From an uncultured Sphingomonas sp. (lineage in GTDB: Bacteria > Pseudomonadota > Alphaproteobacteria > Sphingomonadales > Sphingomonadaceae): 33,912 nt of DNA. Every line of letters starts with the position of its first letter. Position 1 is the stretch's first letter. The notes under the pieces are model-generated. The model was not told where the DNA came from. It did not search any database and saw only the letters and a program-made list of their open reading frames with translations. The position numbers and the translations under genes were made by a program. This document shows positions 15,296 through 21,983 of this stretch, one piece after another. The stretch is taken from contig CAJYKB010000105.1 of assembly GCA_913774925.1 (NCBI GenBank), forward strand, positions 1 to 33,912, read 5' to 3'.

Positions 15296-15721
15296 ATGAG
15301 AATGATGATGGTGGCGGTAAGCGCGCTGGCGCTGGCCGCCTGCTCGGGCGGCGACCCGGAGGTCGCGCAGGCCAATGACGAGGTGCTGGCCAATTACGTA
15401 CCGCCCTTCGTGATGTCGCGGCTCGACTTCGGCGGGGTGGTGGAGCGCCGCTTCCGCCGGCTGGACGTCAACCAGGACGACAAGCTGACCCGCAACGAAC
15501 TGCCCAAGCGGCTCCAGGCGCGCTTCGAGGAGATCGACCGCGATCACAACGGCTCGATCTCCAACGACGAATGGAGCACGTGGATGCTGGCGCGCTTCGA
15601 TGCGCAGGATGCGAATCACGACGGCAACGTGACCAGCGACGAACGCGAGCGCGCACGGGAGATGCAGGACGCCGACCTGCCCACACCGGCCGACGAGCCG
15701 GTGGGGAACACGACCAAATAG
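15296..15721 (+). CDS. EF-hand calcium-binding lipoprotein
   Basis: A 141-residue exported protein. A lipoprotein signal ends in LALAAC with the lipid-bearing Cys16. Three EF-hand loops follow: D57-x-N59-x-D61 ... E68 (DVNQDDKLTRNE), D81-x-D83-x-N85 ... E92 (DRDHNGSISNDE) and D105-x-N107-x-D109 ... E116 (DANHDGNVTSDE). All have acidic or amide residues at the calcium positions, so it should bind calcium outside the cytoplasm, in the periplasm or anchored to a membrane. ATG 15296 is followed by further near-start ATGs (15302-15308) that would also keep the signal. It follows the HNH gene by 18 nt. The partner is unknown. Confidence 0.87.
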   Translation: MRMMMVAVSALALAACSGGDPEVAQANDEVLANYVPPFVMSRLDFGGVVERRFRRLDVNQDDKLTRNELPKRLQARFEEIDRDHNGSISNDEWSTWMLARFDAQDANHDGNVTSDERERAREMQDADLPTPADEPVGNTTK

Positions 15722-15735
15722 GCCCCGATCGGGGC
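15722..15735. repeat. Perfect 14-bp palindrome directly after EF-hand gene
   Basis: GCCCCGATCGGGGC begins on the base after the TAG stop. It is fully self-complementary, but with no loop of its own and no following T-tract it is a weak terminator candidate. It may instead be a protein-binding dyad or part of the neighbouring repeat cluster. Confidence 0.4.
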
Positions 15736-15759
15736 GTCGAGGCTGCTGCAAAGCTCATC

Positions 15760-15852
15760 CTGTTCCCCGGCGAAGGCCGGGGCCCAGTAACGGTCGGCTC
15801 GCAAGATGCTGAAAGCGCACCCAACTGGACCCCGGCCTTCGCCGGGGAACAG
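15760..15852. repeat. Inverted-repeat pair, copy 1 of the module shared with 21760-21851
   Basis: Left arm 15761-15788 (TGTTCCCCGGCGAAGGCCGG...) and right arm 15824-15851 are reverse complements (25 or more of 28 bases) around a 35-nt centre. The same CCCCGGCGAAGGCCGGGG core recurs at 21760-21851 with a related centre. The remainder of this gap, 15853-16019, shows no gene, RNA or clear promoter. Its bases are GC-rich and coding-like in several frames, but without a recognisable protein. Confidence 0.8.
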
Positions 15853-16019
15853 AAGGGGCGTGCGCAGAGGTCCCGGGGCAGGCCGCGGATGGCGGACGGT
15901 GCGACCGCGCGTGCGTGGCGACGGTGCGCGTGGGCTGATCCTACCCGCACGGCGTCGGTCATGCCCCCGACAACGTCAGCGATATTGACCTGCCGCGCGC
16001 CCTGTCCGACAGCGCGGTC

Positions 16020-17021
16020 ATGCGCTTCTTTTCCGACAACGCCGCCCCGGTCCATCCCGCCGTGCTGCGCGCCCTGGCCGCCGCCGACGAGCTCGACACC
16101 GCCTATGACGGCGACCGCTGGTCGAAGCGGCTCGACGAGCGCTTCTCCGAGCTCTTCGACACGCCGGTGCGCGCGCTGTGGGTGCCCAGCGGCACCGCCG
16201 CCAACTGCCTGGCGCTAGCGGCGCTGTGCCCGCCGCACGGCGCGATCGTGTGCCACCGCGACGCGCATATCCAGAACGACGAGTGCGGCGCGCCCGAATT
16301 CTACACCCACGGCGCCAAGCTGATGCTGGCCGATGGCGAGGGCGCGAAGATGACGCCGCAGACCGCGGAAGCGGTCCTGAGCCTTGCCCGCTACGACGTT
16401 CACCAGCAGCGTCCGCACGCGATCTCGATCACCAATGCGACCGAATACGGCCGCGTCTATACCCCCGACGAAACCGCCGCGATCGGCGCGGTGGCGAAGG
16501 GGCGCAACCTCGGCTTCCACCTCGACGGCGCGCGCTTCGCCAATGCGGTGGTGGCGACCGGCGCGCACCCCGCGGACCTGACGTGGCGCGCGGGCGTCGA
16601 CGCGCTCAGCTTCGGCTTTGTGAAGAACGGGGGGATGAACGCAGAGGCGCTTGTCTTCTTCCGCCCGGAGCTTGCGGATGACACGATGTTTCGCCGCAAG
16701 CGCGCGGGGCATCTGCTGTCGAAGGGGCGGTATCTGGCCGCGCAGCTGCTGGCGATGCTCGACGACGACGTGTGGCTCGACTGCGCGCGCGCCAGCAATG
16801 CGGGCGCGGCGATGCTGGCGCAGGCGGCGGGCGGGCGGCTGATCCACCCGGTCGATGCGAACGAGGTGTTCCTGCGCGTTACCCCCGAAGAGGCGGCGGC
16901 GCTGCGGGCGAAGGGATTCGACTTCTACGACTGGGGGCCGGGCGAGGCGCGGCTGGTCATCAGCTGGAACCAGCGCGAGGACGTGATCCGCCCGCTGGTC
17001 GACGCCATCACGGCGCTTTGA
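16020..17021 (+). CDS. ltaE: Low-specificity L-threonine aldolase
   Basis: A 333-residue PLP enzyme of fold type I that splits threonine or allo-threonine to glycine and acetaldehyde, and acts on other beta-hydroxy amino acids. Key residues are visible: RFFSDNAAPVHP start, SGTAANCLAL phosphate-binding loop (57-66), the PLP-stacking His in CHRDAHI (H83), ITNATEYGRVY, HLDGARFANA (D168-169 region) and the Schiff-base lysine K202 in SFGFVKNGG. The usual SFGGTKNG is varied to SFGFVKNG. ATG 16020 is used since RFFSDN begins at once; no good ribosome site precedes it. The next gene overlaps by one base (TGATG), so the exporter is translated with it. Confidence 0.9.
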   Translation: MRFFSDNAAPVHPAVLRALAAADELDTAYDGDRWSKRLDERFSELFDTPVRALWVPSGTAANCLALAALCPPHGAIVCHRDAHIQNDECGAPEFYTHGAKLMLADGEGAKMTPQTAEAVLSLARYDVHQQRPHAISITNATEYGRVYTPDETAAIGAVAKGRNLGFHLDGARFANAVVATGAHPADLTWRAGVDALSFGFVKNGGMNAEALVFFRPELADDTMFRRKRAGHLLSKGRYLAAQLLAMLDDDVWLDCARASNAGAAMLAQAAGGRLIHPVDANEVFLRVTPEEAAALRAKGFDFYDWGPGEARLVISWNQREDVIRPLVDAITAL

Positions 17022-17932
17022 TGCAGGATCGCCCCAACAGCACCCGCGCGGCGGTGCTGATCCCGTTCTTCACCGTGGTGATGATCTGGGGATCGACGTG
17101 GATCGTGATCCGCCACCAGCTGGGCGTGGTGCCGGCGAGCTGGTCGGTCTGCTACCGCTTCGTCGTCGCCGGCATCGTGCTGCAGGCGGTGACGTGGATC
17201 CGGCGCGAGGTGGTGACGCGCGATGCCGCCTTCTGGCGCTTCGCCGGGCTGCTGGGGCTGTTCCAGTTCGTGCTCAATTTCAACTTCGTCTACCGCGCGG
17301 AGCAGTACATCACGTCCGGGCTGGTGGCGGTCGTCTTCGCGCTGCTGCTGATCCCCAATGCGCTGATGGCGCGCATTTTCCTGGGGCAGCGGCTGGGGCG
17401 GCAGCTGGCCATCGGTTCGGCGATCGCGATGGCGGGGGCGGGGCTGCTGTTCCTTCAGGAGGCACGCGCCGATCCCACCGCCGCGGATCGCACGCTGATC
17501 GGGATCGCGCTGACCTTGTGCGCGATCTTCTCCGCCTCCGCAGCCAATGTGATGCAGGCGACGAGGACCGCGACGCGCTATCCGATGGTGCCGACGCTGG
17601 CGACCGCGATGCTGATCGGCGCGACGCTGGACGGGATATGGGCGTGGATCACCACCGGGCCGCCCGTCTTCGATCCGCGGCCGTCCTATGTCGCGGGCGT
17701 GCTGTATCTGGGCATCGTCGCCTCTGCCCTGGCCTTCACGCTCTATTTCCGCGTCATCCGCGCGATCGGCCCGGCGAAGGCGGCGTATAACGGCGTGATC
17801 GTGCCCGTCATCGCGATGCTGCTGTCGACGCTGCTGGAGGGCTATCGCTGGTCGCCGCTCGCGGTCGGCGGGGCGGCGCTGGCCGGGGTCGGGCTGGTCG
17901 TGGCGCTGAGCGCGCGCAGGCCGGCGCGGTAA
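17021..17932 (+). CDS. EamA-family (DMT) transporter
   Basis: A 303-residue inner-membrane protein with about ten hydrophobic segments arranged as two EamA repeats: the first about residues 11-140 (FFTVVMIWGSTWIVIRHQL start), the second about 160-300 (ending GGAALAGVGLVVALS). DMT exporters of this kind often move amino acids or other metabolites out of the cell. The ATG shares a base with the stop of threonine aldolase, so a role with its substrates or products (glycine, threonine) is a fair guess but not shown. The final 91 nt overlap the SDR-like gene on the opposite strand. Confidence 0.88.
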   Translation: MQDRPNSTRAAVLIPFFTVVMIWGSTWIVIRHQLGVVPASWSVCYRFVVAGIVLQAVTWIRREVVTRDAAFWRFAGLLGLFQFVLNFNFVYRAEQYITSGLVAVVFALLLIPNALMARIFLGQRLGRQLAIGSAIAMAGAGLLFLQEARADPTAADRTLIGIALTLCAIFSASAANVMQATRTATRYPMVPTLATAMLIGATLDGIWAWITTGPPVFDPRPSYVAGVLYLGIVASALAFTLYFRVIRAIGPAKAAYNGVIVPVIAMLLSTLLEGYRWSPLAVGGAALAGVGLVVALSARRPAR

Positions 17933-18669
17933 TCGGGGTAGCGCGGGCGCCAGCCGAGCACCCGCTTCGCCTTGCCGTTGGCGACGCGGCGGTTCTCCGC
18001 ATGGAAAGCGCGCGCGGCGGGGCTTAGCGCGGAGAGCGGGACGATCGTCGGCGCGTCCACTCCCAGCAGGTGCGCGGCATGTTCGATCACCGCATCCTGC
18101 GGCGCGGGCAGGTCGTCGGACAGGTTGTAGGCGCCCGCAGGCGCGGCGAACCCCGCCACGACGCCGCTGGCGATATCGGCGACGTGGACGCGGCTGAACA
18201 CCTGCCCCGCCACCCCGGTGCGGTTCGCCTTGCCCTCCGCCACACGGTCCAGCGCGGAGCGGGCGGGGCCGTAGATGCCGGGCAGCCGGAACACGCGCGC
18301 GCCCAGCGCCAGCCACGCCGCGTCCGCTGCGTTGCGTGCCGGGCGTCGCCCGCGGTCGGCCGGCGCGCTTTCGTCGACCCAGCCACCGCCGGTGTCGCCG
18401 TACACGCCCGTGGAGGACAGATAGCCGAGCCACTTGCCCGCCAGCAGCTCGCCGTAACGCGCGAGCACCAGATCGCCCGCGGCCTCGTCCGGCGGGACGG
18501 AGGACAGCACATGCGTCGCCGCCACCACCCCGGCGCGCACCGCGTCGGCATCGTCGAAGCGGATCGTGCCGCCGCGCCCGTCGCGCGTCGTGGCCAGCAC
18601 CGCGCCGCCCGCTGCTTGCGCGATCGCGCCCGCGGCATAGCCGAGCCCGAAGACGAACAGCCGCGTCAC
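17842..18669 (-). CDS. SDR/epimerase-like NAD(P)-binding protein
   Basis: A 275-residue protein of the extended Rossmann type. The nucleotide-binding glycines are at VFGLGYAAGA (residues 6-15). Later come ATHVLSSVPPDE, LGYLSSTGVYGD (the usual active-site region, but with no YxxxK motif), FRLPGIYGP, RVHVADIA and YNLSDDLPAP. It resembles the YeeZ-like group of atypical epimerases, whose substrates are unknown. The start is GTG 18669, overlapping the M48 peptidase stop by 4 nt (GTGA). The recognisable fold ends at YRAGLRAL; the last 20 or so residues (SATTSPTPASAAPPTASGDQ) are encoded antisense to the end of the EamA gene. Confidence 0.82.
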   Translation of the reverse strand: MTRLFVFGLGYAAGAIAQAAGGAVLATTRDGRGGTIRFDDADAVRAGVVAATHVLSSVPPDEAAGDLVLARYGELLAGKWLGYLSSTGVYGDTGGGWVDESAPADRGRRPARNAADAAWLALGARVFRLPGIYGPARSALDRVAEGKANRTGVAGQVFSRVHVADIASGVVAGFAAPAGAYNLSDDLPAPQDAVIEHAAHLLGVDAPTIVPLSALSPAARAFHAENRRVANGKAKRVLGWRPRYPDYRAGLRALSATTSPTPASAAPPTASGDQR

Positions 18670-19880
18670 GGCGCCACGGCCAGCGTCGGGCGTTCCATCG
18701 TCGCGTTCGGCACGTGATCCTTCTTCCATTGCATCGACGCGCGGATGCGGTTCTCGCCCGAGGGATGGTCGTAGAGCAGGAATTCCTCGACCGGTCCCGG
18801 CGACAGCTTGCGATATTCGGACAGCCTCAGGGCGGTGCGGGCGAAGGCGTCGGGCTGACGCGCGGCGTCGAGGCCGAAGGCGTCGGCGGCCACTTCGTTG
18901 TGGCGGATCATGTTGTTCTGCACCGGCTTCAGCACCAGCGCGGCGACCGACACCAGCGCGAGCAGCACCGGCGCCGCCGCCGGGTCGGCCAGATCGCGCA
19001 CGCGCCAGCGCGGGTTGCGGCGGATCAGCCACGGGGCGACGCGCGACGCGGCGAAGAACATCGCCGCGAAGAGCGCGGTCAATTCCGCCACCAGCCACCA
19101 GATGTGGTTCAGGACATAATGACCCATCTCGTGCCCCATCACCGCGACGACCTCGTCCGGGGTCGTGCGCCGGAGCAGATTGTCGTTGAGCGTGATGCGG
19201 ATCGTCGGGCCGATGCCGGAGACATTGGCGGAAATCCGCTTCGTCTGGCGCGACGCGTCGGAGACATAGATATGGTCCGCGGGGATGTCGTGCGCGCGCG
19301 CCACCGCGACGATGCGGTCGCGCAAGGGGCCGGCGGGCAGCTCGCCATAGGTGTTGAACGCGGGCGCGATGAAGATCGGAAAGATCAGCGCGCCGAGCGC
19401 GATGACTCCCGCCGCCCCGCCGGCACCCCAGATCCACCAGGCGCGCGGAAAACGCCGCAGCGCGACGAACAGCATGGTCAGGATCAGCATGTTGCCGACC
19501 AGCCCCAGCCCGAGCATCTTCGCCGCGTCGCCCGCCCAGGCGGCGAACGTCTGATTCGACATGCCGTACTGATGCTCGCGGACGAAGTCGGTGTAGATCG
19601 ACCACGGCAGCGTCAGCGCGGCGGTCACGATCGTGAACGGCACCGCGTAGAGTGCGGGCACCAGCCACCGCCGCCGCGTCCGCCGCTCCGCTGCGTCGCG
19701 CCAGCGCGCCGACCATCCGGTGGCGAGCACCAGCCAATAGACCGCCACCGCGACGAGCGTGCCCCACAGCAGCAGCCATGCGCTGCCCTCGAAATACCGA
19801 TCCGACGCCACGCGTGCCGGTCCCTGCACCAGCGCCAGATAGGCGCGCGTCGCGGTGTCGACGTCGAACTGCGGATTCAT
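18666..19880 (-). CDS. M48-family membrane metallopeptidase (CAAX protease-like)
   Basis: A 404-residue integral membrane peptidase related to Ste24/HtpX. There are several transmembrane segments: about 33-54, 72-92, 123-142, 148-172, and two after the motif. The zinc site is clear: H250-E251-x-x-H254 (MGHEMGHYVLNH) and the third ligand E329 in MIRHNEVAADAFGLD. TKRISANVSGIGPTIRITLND before it is the typical M48 lead-in. The bacterial members act in membrane-protein quality control; prenylated substrates are not expected. ATG 19880 is the first start; the SDR-like gene overlaps its stop by 4 nt. Confidence 0.9.
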   Translation of the reverse strand: MNPQFDVDTATRAYLALVQGPARVASDRYFEGSAWLLLWGTLVAVAVYWLVLATGWSARWRDAAERRTRRRWLVPALYAVPFTIVTAALTLPWSIYTDFVREHQYGMSNQTFAAWAGDAAKMLGLGLVGNMLILTMLFVALRRFPRAWWIWGAGGAAGVIALGALIFPIFIAPAFNTYGELPAGPLRDRIVAVARAHDIPADHIYVSDASRQTKRISANVSGIGPTIRITLNDNLLRRTTPDEVVAVMGHEMGHYVLNHIWWLVAELTALFAAMFFAASRVAPWLIRRNPRWRVRDLADPAAAPVLLALVSVAALVLKPVQNNMIRHNEVAADAFGLDAARQPDAFARTALRLSEYRKLSPGPVEEFLLYDHPSGENRIRASMQWKKDHVPNATMERPTLAVAP

Positions 19881-19899
19881 GCGCTGCCCTCAAAACCCT

Positions 19900-19982
19900 C
19901 GTCACCCCGGGCTTGACCCGGGGTCCCGCTTCTTCTGCAACGGTGGAGAGAAAGCGGGATCCCGGGTCAAGCCCGGGGTGAC
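19900..19982. repeat. Long near-perfect inverted repeat
   Basis: Arms 19900-19930 (CGTCACCCCGGGCTTGACCC...) and 19951-19982 are reverse complements over about 31 bases with a one- or two-base difference, around a 20-nt loop. This makes a strong hairpin between the two minus-strand peptidase genes, M28 and M48. There is no T-tract. It probably belongs to a repetitive intergenic family; here it may also stabilise or end the M28 transcript. Confidence 0.85.
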
Positions 19983-19990
19983 GGCGCACG

Positions 19991-21595
19991 TCACTTTACG
20001 ATCGGCCCGCCATACAGCGTGCCGAAATAATCCCCCCGGTTCCAGCGCGGACGATCCGGCGCATCGGCGATCTCGCGCGCGATACGGTAATTGGCGTCGA
20101 CGAAGCGGACGCCCTGGTCCCAGCGGATCGGCTGCGACAGGTCGTCGCACGGGCGATGGTAGCAGCGCTGCATGAACGTCTCGAACGCCGCCTTGCCCGG
20201 CCCCTTCAGTCCCGGCCACAGGAAGATCGAGGGCACGCCCTTGCGGACGAAATTATAATGGTCCGATCGCACGAAGATCGACATCTCGGGAATCGGATCG
20301 GGCGACAAAGTGACCCCCAGCGCCGCGGTGGCGCGCGCGATGATCGGCCCCAGCGTGGAGCGGTCGCCGCCGAACGCGACCATGTCCTCAAAGGGATAGG
20401 TCAGCACCGGCATGTCGAGGTTCACGTCCGCCACCATATCCGCGACCGGCACCGGCGGGTGGTTCACGAACCAGTCGCTGCCGACCAGCCCCTTCTCCTC
20501 CGCGGTTACCGCCAGGAAGAGGATGCTGCGTTTCGGCGCGGTCCCTGCCGCCTTGAACCGCTTCGCCTCCTCGATCAGGCTGGCGATGCCGATCGCATCG
20601 TCGAGCGCGCCGTTGTAGATCGCATCGCCGTCGACCGGCGTCCCCACCCCGACATGGTCGAGGTGCGCGGAGAGGACGACGACTTCCCTGGCCAGCGCCG
20701 GGTCGCTGCCGGGCAGCATCCCCACCACGTTGCTGCTGGCGAACGGGCGGAAGGTGGTGGCGGTTTCGACCGCCAGCGTCCCCTTCGCCTCGACCGGCTT
20801 CACCATCCGTCCCGCCTGTCGCACCAGCCGCCAGCGCGCGCCGAACAGCCTGGCCGCGCCAGCGGGCGACAGCGTGGCGAGTAGCGGGATCGGCGCGCCG
20901 CCGCCTCCCGTCCCAGCAGGCGTCGCCCATGTCACGCGCTCCCCGCCGGATGCCGCCTTCGCCGCCGAGAACGAGGGCGCGCCGCGCGACGCCGCACGCA
21001 GGTCGGCGAGCGCGATCGCCCCCACGGCACCGTGCGCCGCTGCCGCGCGCAGGCGTGCGTCCGCGCCGCCGAAGGTCGCCGCCACCTCGCTCGGCAGCCC
21101 CTCAGGCGCGCCGCCGATATAGGCGACGATCTTCCCGCGGACATCGACGCCGCGATACGCGTCGAGGCCGTAGGCGGGCGCCTCCAGCCCGTGGCCGACG
21201 AACACCACCGGCGCGGTCAGCCGCGTCATCGCCGCGGCGGGATTGGCGGCGATGACGTAATCGGTCCCGAACGCCAGCGGCTGCGCGGCGCCGCCCGCGG
21301 GCATCCAGTTCATCCGCCCCTGGCTCGCGGCCTTGTAGCCGAGCAGCTTCACCGTCTGCAGATAGCCGCCGTCGTCCCCCATCGGGCGCAGCCCGGCGGC
21401 GTAGAATTGCGATGCGACATATTGCGCGGCGATGTCATATTCCCCCGACCCCGCATCGCGTCCGCGCATCGCGTCGGAGGCGAGGAACATGACATGCGCC
21501 TTCATCGCCGCCTGATCGGCGGGGAGGGGGGCAGCGGTTTGGGCAAGGGCGGGGGTGGCGGCCACCACTAGGGCGGCGGAGAGGATGCGCTTCAT
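19991..21595 (-). CDS. Secreted M28-family metallopeptidase with PA domain
   Basis: A 534-residue exported aminopeptidase-like enzyme. A signal peptide (MKRILSAALVVAATPALAQ) is followed by a peptidase segment, an inserted protease-associated domain (about 120-270) and the catalytic core. Metal ligands are seen in order: H311 (SAHLDHVG), D332/D333 (NGALDDAIG), E366-E367 (VTAEEKG), D394 (VNLDMP) and H446 (SDHYNF). These match the M28 co-catalytic dizinc site. It should cleave N-terminal residues from peptides in the periplasm or outside. ATG 21595 is preferred over GTG 21601 since AAGG lies at a proper distance only for the former. Confidence 0.9.
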   Translation of the reverse strand: MKRILSAALVVAATPALAQTAAPLPADQAAMKAHVMFLASDAMRGRDAGSGEYDIAAQYVASQFYAAGLRPMGDDGGYLQTVKLLGYKAASQGRMNWMPAGGAAQPLAFGTDYVIAANPAAAMTRLTAPVVFVGHGLEAPAYGLDAYRGVDVRGKIVAYIGGAPEGLPSEVAATFGGADARLRAAAAHGAVGAIALADLRAASRGAPSFSAAKAASGGERVTWATPAGTGGGGAPIPLLATLSPAGAARLFGARWRLVRQAGRMVKPVEAKGTLAVETATTFRPFASSNVVGMLPGSDPALAREVVVLSAHLDHVGVGTPVDGDAIYNGALDDAIGIASLIEEAKRFKAAGTAPKRSILFLAVTAEEKGLVGSDWFVNHPPVPVADMVADVNLDMPVLTYPFEDMVAFGGDRSTLGPIIARATAALGVTLSPDPIPEMSIFVRSDHYNFVRKGVPSIFLWPGLKGPGKAAFETFMQRCYHRPCDDLSQPIRWDQGVRFVDANYRIAREIADAPDRPRWNRGDYFGTLYGGPIVK

Positions 21596-21645
21596 CGTCA
21601 CACCTTACCCGCGAAACCCGATCGATTGAATGCGCGCATTCATCC

Positions 21646-21913
21646 CCCCGTCATGCCGGACTTGTTCCGGCATCCAGGGTTCCGCGCACCCACCGCACGT
21701 GAATCGCGCGGAACTCTGGATCCCGGAACAGGTCGAAACCTCTGCGAAAATCAGTTCCTTGTTCCCCGGCGAAGGCCGGGGTCCAGCTGTGGAACGGCGG
21801 TAACCGACGGAAAGGACACGCCAACTGGGCCCCGGCCTTCGCCGGTAAACAACGAGCTTGTCGAGCGATCTGTGACTTTCGCAGAAGTCTCGAACAGGTC
21901 CGGGGTGACGGGG
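21646..21913. repeat. Mosaic of nested inverted repeats
   Basis: The 388-nt gap 21596-21983 holds no gene but four nested or adjacent complementary pairs: 21646-21661 with 21898-21913 (14/16); 21659-21687 with 21706-21734 (26/29); about 21735-21754 with about 21871-21893 (the CTCTGCGAAAATCA / TGACTTTCGCAGA pair); and 21760-21786 with 21825-21851 (24/27). The last pair shares its core with the repeat at 15760-15852. The overall shape is an element built of several palindromic modules, resembling bacterial interspersed mosaic elements. It sits between the divergent M28 and PepN genes. Confidence 0.8.
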
Positions 21914-21983
21914 TGCCCGTGGAAAGCACGCGCCTTCCAACTCCACGGTGGGAACCATCGCCCCGCGGGTCTATACCCGGCGC

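Noticed and set aside
15571..16218. Open frame bridging the EF-hand gene, repeat and threonine aldolase
   Set aside because: It overlaps two real genes in another frame and crosses an inverted repeat; no protein family is recognisable.
21646..21913. CRISPR-like repeat array
   Set aside because: The units are inverted pairs of different sequence, not regularly spaced direct repeats, and no cas genes are near.
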